From Nymphalis io (taxonomy: Eukaryota > Arthropoda > Insecta > Lepidoptera > Nymphalidae), in contig NC_065918.1 in the NCBI RefSeq assembly GCF_905147045.1, forward strand, positions 7,006,001-7,070,000: DNA of 64,000 nucleotides. The letters run 5' to 3'. A program made the translations under genes and the position numbers. Positions within the stretch are counted from its first letter, which is position 1. Each line of letters begins with the position of its first letter. Positions 43,767 through 55,907 of the stretch are shown here, piece after piece. Under the pieces are notes generated by a model. It was not told the DNA's origin. It ran no database searches and worked only from the letters and a program-made list of their open reading frames with translations.

Positions 43767-43965
43767 TATAAATGTACGTAGGTGAAATTCAGACATGCGC
43801 AAACTTATTTACTGGATAAAATTCAGACATTGTGGCACCTGCGTTGCGACCGTAATAACGCGTATTCCACATTTTTGTGTCTGATATTTTTTTAGATTTA
43901 TCGTAAAAAAGTTGTAACCCCTTAAAATGTTAATATATTGTGGTCCAGAGAGCGCCTTGGGAACT
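43767..43965 (+). promoter_or_regulatory. TATA-like box and leader exon 1 of copy F
   Basis: TATAAAT at 43767-43773, then GAAATTCAGACATGCGCAAA and a donor at 43966 (GTATGT). The upstream ATG frame runs about 29 codons. Confidence 0.6.
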
Positions 43966-44264
43966 GTATGTATCTTTTATTTTTGTTCTCATGTTATAAA
44001 AATAATATGATTTTTGAAGTTAAAATAAAATATTAATAATTTAATTTATAAATATTTATCGCTGCGAATAGCTAAGCGCAAGTGAATTTCATGAGATATA
44101 GGGTTTCATTTCATTTATGCGATTTTTTATATTATATTTATCTAATACATTTAGTTAAATAGCTTTGTTTTATGTATATTTTTATAAAATTAGCTACTAA
44201 GATAGGAAATACGAAAATTTGTTACTAAAGTAACTAAGCTAATTTTTTTAAAGACGTTATAGAT

Positions 44265-44415
44265 TTTGTCCCTCCTTTCCTCATCCCAAAAGGGGCGAGG
44301 AGCGGTTAACAAAGGACGCGTGGACGTGTCCGCGCAGTTTTATGATAATGGAAGGGGATATATGTGATGATTGATCTTATGCTACGCATTAGTGTTCTAA
44401 TATTTTCTTTCATTA
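44265..44415 (+). promoter_or_regulatory. Conserved GC-rich block in intron 1 of copy F
   Basis: GATTTTGTCCCTCCTTTCCT, GGTTAACAAAGGACGCGTGG and ACGTGTCCGCGCAGTTTTAT; the arms of the GGAC/GTCC inverted repeat are largely kept. Confidence 0.5.
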
Positions 44416-44529
44416 CCTACATTTACTGAATTATTTGATTTTATGCTTGATGTACATTTGACGTAGCTTAACATTCTTCTACAGTTAACAAATAAAAGGA
44501 CACATATTTTGTTGTAGAACTGTCAGACA

Positions 44530-45376
44530 ATGAGTAACGAGTATCAAGAGGAAGTCAGAATGCAACAACATTCCAGCAGCGAAGCCTCGTCCAATGACAG
44601 ATCGGCACCTACAACTGACAATACAAACAGATATTATTATAGTGAGATCATTTTATCTTACCTCATTTTCATTTACATTATTCGAATAAGTTTATTATAA
44701 TTGAATTGTGTTTTTAAAACAGAAAAAGTCATTGCGGAGTCACTTGAGAAAAATATGTTCAATCTATCATTGGGGTTGGATCTGGATGATGACGACTGTG
44801 ATCGTAAGTAACTAACGCAAAAATATAATATTACTGTATTTTACATGTTTATAATAATTTTATAACTAAATGTAATAACTTTTACAGTCAGCCCATACGC
44901 CTCTTCCCGGGGACCACCACTTCCTTTTGTCTTCAACAATTACCTCGACAATGAAGACGATTCCGAAGAATCTGGTATCGATTATAAGATAAGCAAAATT
45001 GGGGGCTTGGATCACGTGGTATTGTTTTTCGTTTCTCCAGGCTATTAATAAGCCAAATACGTTTTTAAATGTAAAAAAAAAAATTGCAGGCCATGAATAG
45101 TCCTCACTGGTATGCCCTTGTCAGGCCACACTTAACTCTTCTAGAACGCGAGGAATTGTGGGACAGAACTCCTTGGGTGAGTCCCTTTTACTAACTAAAC
45201 TTTAACTAATAAGAATGATATGATTGAAATTTGCTTCGATAAAAAATATTTACTATCGCATTTTTACTTTGTTTGTGCAGGCAGTAAAATTTTATTGGGG
45301 TGAATCCGATGATACTGATGCTGAAGATGGAGATCCTGTACCTTCTTCGTTATTTAAGGATCAATCAAATTTTTAA
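44530..45376 (+). CDS. Copy F: acidic small protein of the array, 168 residues
   Basis: Function unknown. Exons are 44530-44641, 44723-44803, 44888-45018, 45090-45176 and 45281-45376, in phases 1, 1, 0, 0. The start reads MSNEYQEEVRMQQ, exon 3 ends LDDDDCD, and exon 4 (YASSRGPPLPFVFNNY, then DYKISKIGGLDHV) is the longest, at 131 bases. The module is AMNSPHWYALVRPHLTLLER, EELWDRTPW and AVKFYWGESDD, so the usual WDDS is WGES. The tail is acidic (DAEDGDPVPSSLFKDQ). All splice sites are GT-AG. The start follows acceptor GTTGTAG at 44517. Exons 4 and 5 closely match copies D, E and G, indicating a recent shared origin. Confidence 0.83.
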
Positions 45377-45864
45377 AAACTGTTGGTTACACTCTACTTT
45401 TACTAACTTTCAAGTAGGGTTATTATATATTAAAGTTATCATATGTGTTTAGATTTTGTCTTTCTAATATTATATAACGTTTGTGAAACTTGCCAGTACA
45501 ACTGGCATTTTTAATGTATCGAATTATAATTATAGTTGTATCCTGGGCTTGGGAAACCAGATACACACAGAAATGATGATTATAATATAATATTAGTAGA
45601 GTTTTGTTAAGCAAGAGATGTCTTTGTGAATATATAAATAGAAGAAGTCTGATATTCCCATGAAAATCATGAAAGTGCCTCCGGCACTACAATAATGAAA
45701 ATTTAATATTCATTTAATTTTTTTAACAGTTTTTGATATTTAATATTAAATAACAGAAAATAGTGAAAATTATAATATATTTTGGGTACTAAATTAATTA
45801 TAGTAAATGAGCCTCGTAGTTGAATAATGATAGTGCCAGCTGATTTTAAAATGAAGTATGAGAT

Positions 45865-45915
45865 TTCTTCTAGAGATATCTCACAGTATGAGTTCAGTTC
45901 GTAGCTAGTCATTTT
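45865..45915 (+). promoter_or_regulatory. Conserved 3' block of copy F with palindrome
   Basis: ATTTCTTCTAGAGATATCTC followed by ACAGTATGAGTTC, within the predicted 3' UTR. Confidence 0.5.
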
Positions 45916-46335
45916 GAATTCCAAGCATTTTATTATGTTCGGGTAAACGTAGTTGAGATATTGTTTTATAGATATAAATAAAATAGGAAAAGTTCTCAGG
46001 AATATGTGGAATAGAATCTGAAAGATTAAATATGGCGACTGTATGTGTAGTCTACATTAGTAAAATAATATTATTAATGACAAGAATATATCTAATCATT
46101 AGAAATTAAATGGATCTGTCTTGCTATTAATTTTATTTTAATTTATTTATAAAGTCAATTTTTCCCACTGTTATTTATTGATATAATTTAACATCTTTTA
46201 GAAATCTTCCGCCTAAAACGTTTTTTTAATATATTTCATTCTTACCTATACCATACTATATAATATGTACATATATTATGGAACGGGTGACTATGATCTA
46301 CTATATGAAATATAAAATACTAGCATTTAATAAAG

Positions 46336-46642
46336 TACCGTACCGTAACAGCCTGTGAATGTCCCACTGCTGGGCTAAAGGAATCCTCTCCTCTTTTTGA
46401 GGAGAAGATTTGGAGCTTATTCCACCACGCTGCTCGAATGCGGGTTGGTAGAATTCACATGTGGCAGAATTTCAGTGAAATTAGACACATGCAGGTTTCC
46501 TCACGATGTTTTCCTTCACCGTAAAGCATGAGATGAATTATAATCACAAATTAAGCACATGAAAATTCAGTGGTGCTTGCCCGGGTTTGAACCACGATCA
46601 TCGGTTAAGATTCACGCGTTCTTACCACAGGGCCATCTCGGC
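46336..46642 (-). mobile_element. tRNA-derived SINE in the 3' region of copy F
   Basis: A nearly full-length SINE in reverse orientation: tail AACAGCCTGTGAATGTCCCA at the left and head GGGCCATCTCGGC at the right, with GGTTTGAACCACGATCATC. AATAAAGTA flanks on both sides (46329-46337 and 46656-46664) may be the target duplication. It lies inside the predicted 3' UTR of copy F. Confidence 0.85.
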
Positions 46643-46875
46643 TTTTTTAATATTAAATAAAGTAATTATATAGAAAATATGGCGGCATCAGATAATTTGT
46701 CTCGTCAGGTAAATGACGTTGTAATACGTCGAATGTTTTATGTGTAGTTTAGAAATAGTCGTACATGTCTATTTAATTCTCTCATGTCATCATAAAGTTA
46801 ATCAAATTGTTATTAAGTAGTTAAACATTGAATTGTATCACATTATAATTATAACTATATAAATATTAGACTTTA

Positions 46876-46881
46876 AATAAA
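46876..46881 (+). terminator. Conserved poly(A) signal of copy F
   Basis: AATAAA, then TTCTTTGTTGTTTATTTTAT. Confidence 0.6.
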
Positions 46882-46910
46882 AATCAAGAAATTCTTTGTT
46901 GTTTATTTTA

Positions 46911-46980
46911 TATATATATATATAATATATATATAAATATATATATAATAATAATAATATAAAATATATATAGAAGAAAA
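46911..46980. repeat. AT-rich microsatellite
   Basis: Alternating TA runs with ATA repeats directly after the copy F poly(A) signal. Confidence 0.8.
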
Positions 46981-47016
46981 AATATGTATACTAACCACAT
47001 ATTTCTGTAAAAACTC

Positions 47017-47210
47017 ACTTAATTACTCACCCGTGAAATGTTTACTTATGGTGATATACAATTATGATGCGTGTATTATTGAATTGGTTATGATTATTAT
47101 GGTCAATATCGCTTATCACCTTCTTACATTTTACGGGTACTCACAGGTAAATTTTCTGCTCACTCGATAAAGTGTCATCTATGACACTTTTTGAGCAGCT
47201 CTCTTCTGTG
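47017..47210. repeat. Fold-back / MITE-like segment
   Basis: Two nested inverted repeats. TTACTCACCCGTGAAATGT (about 47023) is mirrored by ACATTTTACGGGTACTCA (about 47126). CTGCTCACTCGATAAAGTGT pairs with ACACTTTTTGAGCAG, with AAAGTGTCAT/ATGACACTTT as its core. A non-autonomous DNA element is likely. Confidence 0.55.
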
Positions 47211-49300
47211 ATATAAGATGATATCTAGGTACATAGAAATAGCGTTGAAATTCCGATTATTGAAACTAGATAGCGCTGTTTTTATTCCTGACGTTCTATA
47301 AGCAATTCACGTGCAGGTGTCGCTTATAGAATCTCCTAAGGGGGTTCAATGCAAATAATTTTGTATGGAAGTTAGTCATTTCTTATATTATTAAATTGCT
47401 TTTTCATGAGACTGACCCCGATTGTCTTTAAAAAAACTACGAAATAAACCCAAAAGAAAAAACACAAAAATGGTTAAGTATTTTGTAATGACCTATTAGT
47501 ATCCAATAGTGCTGTAAATAACGATGAAAAATAATTTGAGAAATACGATAATAAATAACATAAATCCACAATTTCGTACTAGATATACACTGACTAAACA
47601 ATCTATTCTTGATCATGTTTGCACAGACCAAAAAACCATAAATATCACCTGTCTGAAGTTCTACTATTTGACGACCAAAGACAACTATATTTAAAAATAA
47701 GAAAATATACACCTGAAGCCAAGAAGAAAATAAGTTATCAAGCTATAAACTATAATACTTAACACAATTCTGTCGAAAAGTCTATAAAAAATATTACGGA
47801 TCCTATAGATCCAGATAAGATCTAGAAAGTTCTATAAAAATCGCTCTATATAACAAGCCAATAAAATTAGGAAACACAACATAAAAAACCCACCAAGATG
47901 TAATTAAGTAAAGATGTAGTTAAGATGTAATTAATTAATAAATAAAGAGATTATTTCATCTATAAGGAAGAAAAAACAAAAATGGGCTTTTGACAAAGAG
48001 GCAATGCAACAAATTCAAACGCTAAAATTAACTATTATATTAAGGAATTTAAAAATGCAAAAACAAAACTTTAAACACGTGGGGACTAATTATTATATTA
48101 GCTAACAATAAAATTAAATCTCATCCTGCTCCTTCTAAAATAAACAGATCGTATGGTCCTATTACTAACGTCAAAGAAAAATGTGATAATTTATATATTT
48201 TTTCGAATCAATTGATTGATTTAATCAATTTTAAATTTACTACACAGCCAGTTACATCTAACATGGGAGAACTGCTCACCCTAACTGTCACCACTGAAAC
48301 GGGAATTAGCAATTATCTATACTAATATTATAAAGAGGTAAAGTTTGTAAGGTTGTAGGGGGTAATCTCTGGATCCACTTGACCAATTTTGTTTTTTTTT
48401 TACCAATAGAAAGCCACATTATTTGTGATATATTAACCCGAAAAAAGAAAAGACTTTTTCTTGGTACTGGGATTTGCAAAGTTAGTCGGAGAAAAAACGG
48501 TCGAACGAAAATGTTTGTTACGAACGCTGCCTTACCGATGAGAAATATATGATTGAGTTCTAGAGAATAGTTGTAACTTGATAATGCGTACAAAAAAGTC
48601 AGCGACAGCATATCTAAGGTTTATATTTAAGTGACAAAAAGTAGTTTTTTATATGTATAAAAAATATATTTTAAATCGTTAGGTCATGTTTATTGGTCAT
48701 ATTATCAACAATTATGAATTCTTATCAAAATAAGTAAACTTATCGGTTTAAGTGTTTAAAAAAAAAAGAGTTTTTCTTTTTACTGCATATTATTTAGACC
48801 AATGGTTAAAGAGATAATAGACGAATTATCGAATATATTTGACGAAGAACGACATAGGTATGGTAAAGCCATCGTTTTGTAATCTATTGAATGATATTTC
48901 TAACAGACGGTGTTTTACACATACAACATGTCTAAATTGAATTTTATATAAATAAAATTTTCTGGGTAATAACCAAATTTTATTTATTTAAAATTCGTTT
49001 TTACAGTTTTTTTGGTTGCATAGTTTTAGACATAATTTAAAATATCAAATATTTGAGACAGTTTAATTATTGTTCGGCCAATCGATCACAAGTAAAAATG
49101 TTTACTGTCCAAGGAAGTGGGCACGGGTCAGCTAGTCATTGATACTCTCAACAACCGTTAACAGGGTTAATGACAGTGTCTTAAATATATTAATATAACA
49201 CGTGTTTAAAATTATACAAAAAAATTACAACCCATCTAATCTAATTAAACTATAAATAAGGTCACCATTAAACAATTTAATGCAATTTTTATTAAGTTAC
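47211..49300. other. Intergenic region between copies F and G, first part
   Basis: Mostly AT-rich. At about 47960-48300 degenerate frames (SYGPITNVKEKCDNLYIFSN) look like coding DNA in decay, perhaps a LINE fragment, but I cannot assign it. A Helitron-like element follows at 48317. Confidence 0.4.
48317..49135 (+). mobile_element. Helitron-like non-autonomous element
   Basis: It starts TCTATACTAATATTATAAAG and ends GGGCACGGGTCAGCTAG, with A before and T after, as expected for insertion between A and T. The 5' motif matches dispersed lepidopteran Helitron-like elements. I see no Rep/helicase coding, and a clear 3' hairpin is not evident. Confidence 0.5.
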
Positions 49301-49311
49301 TACTAAGGAAT

Positions 49312-49638
49312 CAAATCAAATCAATCAAAAAAGTCGAGATGGCCCAGTGGTAAGAACGCGTGAATCTTAACCGATGAACGTGGGTTCAAATCCGGGCAAG
49401 CACCTCTGAATTTTCATGTGCTTAATTTCTGTTTATAATTCATCTCGTGCTTTTCGGTGAAGGAAAACATCGTGAGGAAACCTGCATGTGTTTAATTTCA
49501 TCGAAATTCTGCCACATGTGTATTCCACCAACCCGCATTGGAGCAGCGTGGTGGAATAAGCTCCAAACCTTCTCCTCAAAAAGGGAGAGGAGGCCTTAGC
49601 TCAGCAGTGGGACATTTACAGGCTGTTACTTACTTACT
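49312..49638 (+). mobile_element. Full-length tRNA-derived SINE with target duplication
   Basis: Head GTCGAGATGGCCCAGTGGTA, box-B-like GGGTTCAAATCC, body CATCGTGAGGAAACCTGCAT and tail GGCTGTTACTTACTTACT. Flanked by TACTAAGGAAT at 49301-49311 and 49639-49649. This is the best-preserved copy in the window. Confidence 0.95.
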
Positions 49639-49649
49639 TACTAAGGAAT

Positions 49650-50605
49650 AGGTAACCTTAGAAGTAAAAAGTAATAATTATAAAATTTAAAACAAAAATA
49701 TTACCTTAAGAAGTTAAGACTGATAGAACAAAATTACATCCGAGTTAACAATTGTAACCTAAAGCCACAAAGTATTTAATATTATCAATGTAATGAAATT
49801 AATAAAAAAAAACTATCAGACGAAACGATGACATCGCAAATTTGAACGAAACGCGAATCCTAATAAATATGGCAGAAGGTCTCTCTACTCCGGAAAATCT
49901 GGACAAAACTTTTTAGAAATTAACTTATCAAGCACACCTTCTTGGTCTAAAGGCCATAACATATATTACACAATAAAAATACGTACGTTAATATTAATTA
50001 TTTAGGAAATACAGACTAATTCCTTTTGGCATTTCATTGTCTATTAGTCGTTTTAAAGAACCGGGGTATTCTTATCAGACAGTATTTCCAATCAGACAGA
50101 CGGACATACAAAACTAAAAAATAAAATATTTTGCTTTTAATAACACGCAAATAGCCATATTAACTTTAAAAGAGGCAGTTATATTGAAATTTCAGACATA
50201 CTCTTCAATTATTTGTAATTTTAAAGATAGATGATACCAAGATTCGTCGACATGCGCGTATCGTTTAAAAATTACTGCAAGGAAGCAATGACATTCTCTT
50301 TTAATTAAAATAGAAAAAATAAATATCCTGTTTTATCTTTTCCTATTTACTAACCTTTCAGGCTATTCCATTACACTTTCTCGTTCGTTTTTTCCAATTT
50401 ATGTTCTTTAAAAGAAATTTATACACAAATAATTAACTTTTTTGAGGTTCTGTTGTGAGGTTTCTAAAAGTCTTACCTACTGAACAAGTCAAAGTCAAAG
50501 ATCTTTATTTAAGTAAATAAAAACTGACTTGAGGTATAAATGTTACATTCAATAATCAAATTATAATTTTTTTGGAGGAGGATCTTTATATCAATGGTGT
50601 GCAAT
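49650..50605. other. Intergenic sequence, nothing recognised
   Basis: AT-rich sequence without long frames. It includes CAGACAGACGGACATAC near 50094, resembling ends of dispersed repeats. Confidence 0.5.
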
Positions 50606-50813
50606 CACGCTGCTCCAATGCGGGTTATATACACATTAAGGCAGACATTTATCTATATCATGCAGATTTCTCGCGATTTTTAGTTAATTTAACTTTTTTC
50701 TTAAATTAAAAATTAAGAAAAAAAATATTTGGTGGTGCTTGCCCGGGTTTGAACCCACAATCTTTGCTTAAGATTTACTTGTTGTAACTACATATTCATG
50801 TCGGTTCGGCTCA
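50606..50813 (-). mobile_element. SINE remnant abutting the copy G promoter
   Basis: Reverse SINE with CACGCTGCTCCAATGCGGGT, GGTGCTTGCCCGGGTTTGAA, CCCACAATCTTTGC and a decayed head running into the TATA-like box of copy G. Confidence 0.75.
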
Positions 50814-51014
50814 TATAAATGTACCTAGGTGAAATTCAGACATGCGCAAACTTATCTACCGGGTAAAATACAACCATTGTAGCTCCTGCATTGGGACCGT
50901 TATAACGCGTTTTCTACGTTTATTCTGTCCGATATTTTTTGGATTCATATTATAAAGAAGTTTTAGCTTGTTAAAGTGTTAATAAATTGTGATATGGAGA
51001 CTGGCCCGGGAACC
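50814..51014 (+). promoter_or_regulatory. TATA-like box and leader exon 1 of copy G
   Basis: TATAAAT at 50814-50820, GAAATTCAGACATGCGCAAA, and a donor after GGCCCGGGAACC at 51014 (GTATGT). The upstream ATG frame runs about 37 codons within the leader. Confidence 0.62.
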
Positions 51015-51317
51015 GTATGTATTTTTTTGTTCTTCTCTGCATATCATATATTATATATGTAACATAAAATAATGTATTTAATATATATATATATATATTA
51101 AAATAAAATAAAAAGTATAAGTAATTCAATTAAATATTTACCGCAGCGAATAATTTGAAGATAGTTAATTTCATGAGATATATATAAGGTTGCATTTATA
51201 TTATGCGAATTTTTTATAAATTTTTAATATAAATTATGTAAAATTTTATTATAAATTATTCAAATATAAAATTAGTTGTTAATGTACCTGGGCTAAATAT
51301 TTAGGAGAAGTTATTGA

Positions 51318-51480
51318 TCGTATCTCACCTTTCTTTACCACAAGGTGGGTGGGGCGAGGTTAACAAAACACGCGTTGACGTGCGCTGCGCAGTTTTGTGA
51401 TAAGGGAAAGGGAGAGAGGTGGTCGATTAAATAGACAGCTGCGTCCTAGAATCTAGTAAAATATTTTCAATCGTTACCTA
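51318..51480 (+). promoter_or_regulatory. Conserved GC-rich block in intron 1 of copy G
   Basis: CACCTTTCTTTACCACAAGG, GGGGCGAGGTTAACAAAACA and CGCAGTTTTGTGATAAGGG match the other copies; the GGAC half-site has decayed. Confidence 0.5.
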
Positions 51481-51599
51481 CTATTCTGAATTGATTGATT
51501 TTATGCTTGACGTACATTTATTGCTTAGCTTAACAGACTACAACGGTTTACTAAAAAGTTAAATAAAAAGTGTTAATTTTACTGTAGAGCTGCAAAACA

Positions 51600-52495
51600 A
51601 TGAATGACGAGAGTCAAGAGGAAGTCGGCATGCAACAAGAATCTAGCGGCGAAGCCTCGTCGACTGACGAATTGGCTCCTCTAACTGATAATACAAGCAG
51701 ATATTATGGTAAAACAATTTTCTTCTACCTCGTTTTCATTTAATTTATTAGAAAGAGTTTATTCATTTAAAAATTTACTATTTTTAACACAGAAGAAGTT
51801 ATGACGGAGTTACTTTCAGAAAACATGTACAATCTATCGGTGGAGTCAGATTTAGAAGATGACGACTGGGATTGTAAGTAACTAACAAAAAAATAAAGTT
51901 GTAATTAACTAGCAAAAAGATTACTATATTAATTTGTTCCTAATAATTTTTATTATAAATGTATTTTGTAACTAAACGAAATAACTTTTACAGTGAACCC
52001 ATATGCCTCTTCTCGTGGACCACCAATTCCATTTGTGATCAACGACTATCTAGGAGATGATGTCGAAGAAATTGATATCGACTATAAGATAAGCAAAATT
52101 GAAGACTTGGAACAAATGGTATTGGTTTTCGTCAATCGTTAATCGAGCCTATTTATAACTTAAATGTATGAATATTTTAAAGTTTAATATTAAAAAAAAA
52201 AAACAATTACAGACCGTGAATAGTCCTCGCTGGTATGCTCTTGTCAGGTCACACTTGACTGAAGAAGAACGAGAGGAATTGTGGAAAAGAACTCCTTGGG
52301 TGAGGTTTTGTTTACAAATAAAATTAACTGAAATTAGTTTCTTTAAAATATATTAATTAACGCACGTTTACTTTGTTTGTGCAGGCAATAAAATTTTATT
52401 GGGATGATTCTGATGACGCTGATGACGCTGACGTTGATGACATTGGTCCTGCTGCTCGGCCGTTATTTAAGGATCCGAGCTATATCGAACTTTAA
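51600..52495 (+). CDS. Copy G: acidic small protein of the array, 170 residues
   Basis: Function unknown. Exons are 51600-51708, 51793-51873, 51994-52118, 52213-52299 and 52385-52495, in phases 1, 1, 0, 0. The start is MNDESQEEVGMQQESSGEAS, exon 3 has VESDLEDDDWD, and exon 4 YASSRGPPIPFVINDY and DYKISKIEDLEQM. The module reads TVNSPRWYALVRSHLTEEER, EELWKRTPW and AIKFYWDDSDD; this is the clearest example of the consensus. The tail repeats DDAD units (SDDADDADVDD) and ends FKDPSYIEL. The start follows acceptor ACTGTAG at 51587. The exon 2 donor GTAAAA is slightly weak. No signal peptide or membrane helix is visible. Confidence 0.84.
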
Positions 52496-53020
52496 GAGTT
52501 TTTGCAAGCACATAACTTAAAATCATATTATTTTGTATTTTCATATAAACATTTCATTTTTCTAAATCTGTTGTGTAGTGTACACAGTTGGTAGCTTTCA
52601 AGTATGGTGATTAGAGTCGGGCGAATTGAAGTGTTGTATATGCTTAGATTTAGTCTTTTTAATAATATATAACGTTTATGAAACGTGTCAATGAAATTTT
52701 GTCAGATCAACTGGCGTTTTTCATTTATTAAAAATATATAAATTGTATATGTACACTGGGCTTAGAAAACCAGTTAATCATAGTAATTATGGTAATATTA
52801 ATGAGTAGACTTTTTGTTAAGCATGAGATGTCTTCGTTAATATATAAATAGAACAAGTCTGATATTCCTATGAAAATCATCGAAGGCTCTACAATAATGA
52901 TAAATTAAATATTAATTTTATTTCATATTTTCATTTGATTTATTTAAAAAAATATTTTATTAAAATTAAAATTAATGTTATAATAAATAACGATCGTAGT
53001 TAAATATTGATACCTAAATA

Positions 53021-53075
53021 TGAGGTTTCTTCTAGAGATAACTCACAGTATGAGTTCTGAGCTTATCATTTTGAA
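53021..53075 (+). promoter_or_regulatory. Conserved 3' block of copy G
   Basis: TTTCTTCTAGAGATAACTCA, CAGTATGAGTTCTGAGCTTA. One base change (ATAACTC) breaks the GAGATATCTC palindrome of the other copies. Confidence 0.45.
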
Positions 53076-53775
53076 TTGTAAGCATTTTATTAAGTTCGGG
53101 TAAACGTAGTCGAGATATTGTTTTATAGATATAAGTAAAAGATGATAAGCTCTCAGGAATATGCGGAATAGAATTTGGAAGATCAAATATGGTGACTGTA
53201 TGTGTAGTCTACATTAGTAAATTATTATTATTAATGACAAGAATAGGAAGATGATTTATAATGAAAGTAGTGTGTAAATAAGAATATATGTAATCCTTAA
53301 AAATTAAATATGAGTATTTATACTGTCTATTTATTAATTAAATTTTCATTTATTTTAAACATTTTAGATTTATTTTTCTAAAATTGTTTATTGAATAAAG
53401 CTATCTTGATGCTTTTTTTAAATTTATCTCATAAAATATAGTTTAAACAATTTCGTCTAAAATATTTTTGTACTTGTAATTTTATCTATATTATAATATG
53501 TACATATACTATGGAATGGACGAATATAACCTATTGTTAATATGAGCATTTAATATAATAAATATGATGGCATCAGATAATTTCTGTCTCGTCAAGTAAA
53601 TGACGTTGTAATACGTCGAATGTTTTATGTGTAGTTCAGAAAAGTCGTACAAATTTTATTACCTTCTCTCATTTAATCGTAAAGATAATCAAATTGTTAT
53701 TAAGTACTCGTAGAACATTGAAATATATTACTTTACTATATGTTTTAGTTATAAGGACTTAAATATTGGAAATTA

Positions 53776-53781
53776 AATAAA
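53776..53781 (+). terminator. Conserved poly(A) signal of copy G
   Basis: AATAAA, then AATTTTTGTTGTTTATTACT. Confidence 0.6.
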
Positions 53782-54664
53782 AGTCAAGTAAATTTTTGTT
53801 GTTTATTACTAACAAACTAGTTTTCGCACAATGGTTGAAATTCGATCATAATTATTATTGAAAATATGAGATACGTAAACATTTAGATATGAATTTGCAC
53901 GTTTCGAAGATTTTTATTTTACTCATATCAATAATTTTTTTATAATAAAGTTATCAATAACTCTATTCTCATAGCCGCCAAACAGATGAGAAAAAGTTTC
54001 TGAACTCTAGTGTCTTTGGCCAAACTAAAGCCTGGCCTTAAGATCGTTGAAAGAAGACAATTGATACTCAAATTTGACACGGTTCTATATATTGCAGAGA
54101 TAGCTATAGAGCCATTATGATTAATCATAAAATGAATATTTAGTAAAATTTTTACAAATATTCATCTGGTATCTGGTATTGTTTTCTTAGGTCTCTTAGA
54201 GTTCTGTCTACGGCTTTTGGTGAGAAGTTAAATATGCATTACGCTAATAAATTACATTACTTCTGATTTATAATTAATTATATTTGGCAACTTATTAACA
54301 TTTAAAATTATTTATACAGCTGTTATTTTATTATTACGAAGATTATATATTTATTTATTACATCGAAATAAAATGATAAAGTCAGACTTTGTTTATTGAT
54401 AAGACCCATCTAGTGGCACATTAAGGAACTGACTATCGGTTCCGTGGCTATAAAACCGTGAAAAATGTGTTCAGAATGTTACATTTAACCGACGTTTATC
54501 TAAAAAAATTTTTGATTGAATATCTTATGCCCATTTAACTTGGAACATCTAAAACTAAACATGAATCCGATAAAATAATTAACAAAACTGCGGCCTTGCA
54601 TAGAGTCACTAGATCGACGAGGCAGTCAGGTAATAAATTATAAACTATATGTAGATGTATGTAT

Positions 54665-54775
54665 ATCCGAGATGGCCCAGTGATTAGGACATCATTATTA
54701 TTATCATCCCGTTCTTGTCCACTACTGGACATAGGCCTCTCCAATGGTACGCCACTGAGCCTGTAGGTTCGAAAC
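54665..54775. repeat. SINE head joined to another element's 3' end
   Basis: CCGAGATGGCCCAGTGATTA is the common SINE head. After 22 bases it passes into ATTATTATCATCCCGTTCTT and GTCCACTACTGGACATAGGC, part of a different dispersed repeat. Confidence 0.6.
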
Positions 54776-54899
54776 CGGAAACGCACAACTGTCTTTTTAT
54801 TTATTCATATCGTGCTCGGATCTTAAGTAAAACAACTTACTGAAAAAGAAAATCTGCATTATGTGTACCAAAGCATCGTGGTGGAATAAGGTACCTTAT

Positions 54900-55190
54900 A
54901 GTTAAGACCCTTTACTTGGTGGTAGGGCTTTGGGCAAGCCCGTCTGGGTAAATATCATTCACTCATCAGATATTCTCAATCCAAACATCAATATTCAGTA
55001 TTGTTGTGTTCCAGTTTGAAGGGTAAGTTAGTCAATCACAGGCAAAAGGGATATAGCATCTTAGTCTCCAAGGTTGGTAGCGCATTGGTGATGTAAGGAA
55101 TGGTTGATATTTCTTTCGTCACCAATGTCTATAGGCGGTCGTGACCACTTACCATCAGTTGGCTCATGTGCGAGTCCATCTACCTATTTC
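54900..55190 (-). repeat. Interspersed repeat, 'CCAATGTCTATAGGC' family, reverse orientation
   Basis: GGTGGTAGGGCTTTGGGCAA, GTTGTGTTCCAGTTTGAAGG, ATAGCATCTTAGTCTCCAAG and CACCAATGTCTATAGGCGGT in reverse order. A long copy. Confidence 0.82.
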
Positions 55191-55871
55191 ATAAAAAAAA
55201 CAACGTGAAAAACTATATTCGTGTAAATTCAGATTATTCCATTTTACGTACTATTTTATTATTATATATACACTAAATATGTAAATAGTAGGGCGGCGGG
55301 CAGCTGTATTGATTTATTTGATGTCTAGGAGGGGTCAGGCGCGAAAGGTCAGAGCGTGGCATTTTCCACAGCTGTAACAAAGGATGAGCATTATAAATTT
55401 ACACGCAGCCTTTCTACGAATCATAAAATACATAAGATAAAATAATGTATATTTATTACTTCTTCATGCTTTGTCGCAGCTAAAATATGCTTAAATTAAC
55501 ATAATTATTAAACCGTTTTATCCCGTTTAAATGGATTTACGATTATGACGGGGGTAAAGTGCTAGTACATAGTAATATTATTGGTTAAAAAAGTTACACA
55601 AATAATGTTTTCAACGCTATTTTTATCTTGTCTGTGAATTGTCCTGATACGCAATCGCGGATTTTTGTTGAATTTTTCATGAGGAACATTTCAGCCATAA
55701 TTTTGCTGAAATATACCTATATAACATAACACCTATGTCCACCTGGAATAATGTACTTTTCAAATGGTGAAAAATAATTTGAAATAGGTCCCGTAATTTC
55801 GGAATTTACTTTTATGCGCTGAGTGCTAGCGCTACCTTCCTCGCACCTGCAAGAGTAGAATGGTTGTTATT

Positions 55872-55907
55872 TTTTATCTCGCTCGCTAGTGTGCGAGCGA
55901 GATAAAA
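55872..55907. other. Perfect 15-base hairpin
   Basis: TTTTATCTCGCTCGC and GCGAGCGAGATAAAA flank a 6-base loop. Motifs like this occur in dispersed lepidopteran elements; no function is implied. Confidence 0.8.

Noticed and set aside
51600..52495. The array unit as a transposon of its own
   Set aside because: There are no terminal repeats, target duplications or polymerase/transposase domains, and all copies share one orientation with multi-exon structure. Tandem gene duplication is simpler, though a genome-wide search is needed to be sure.
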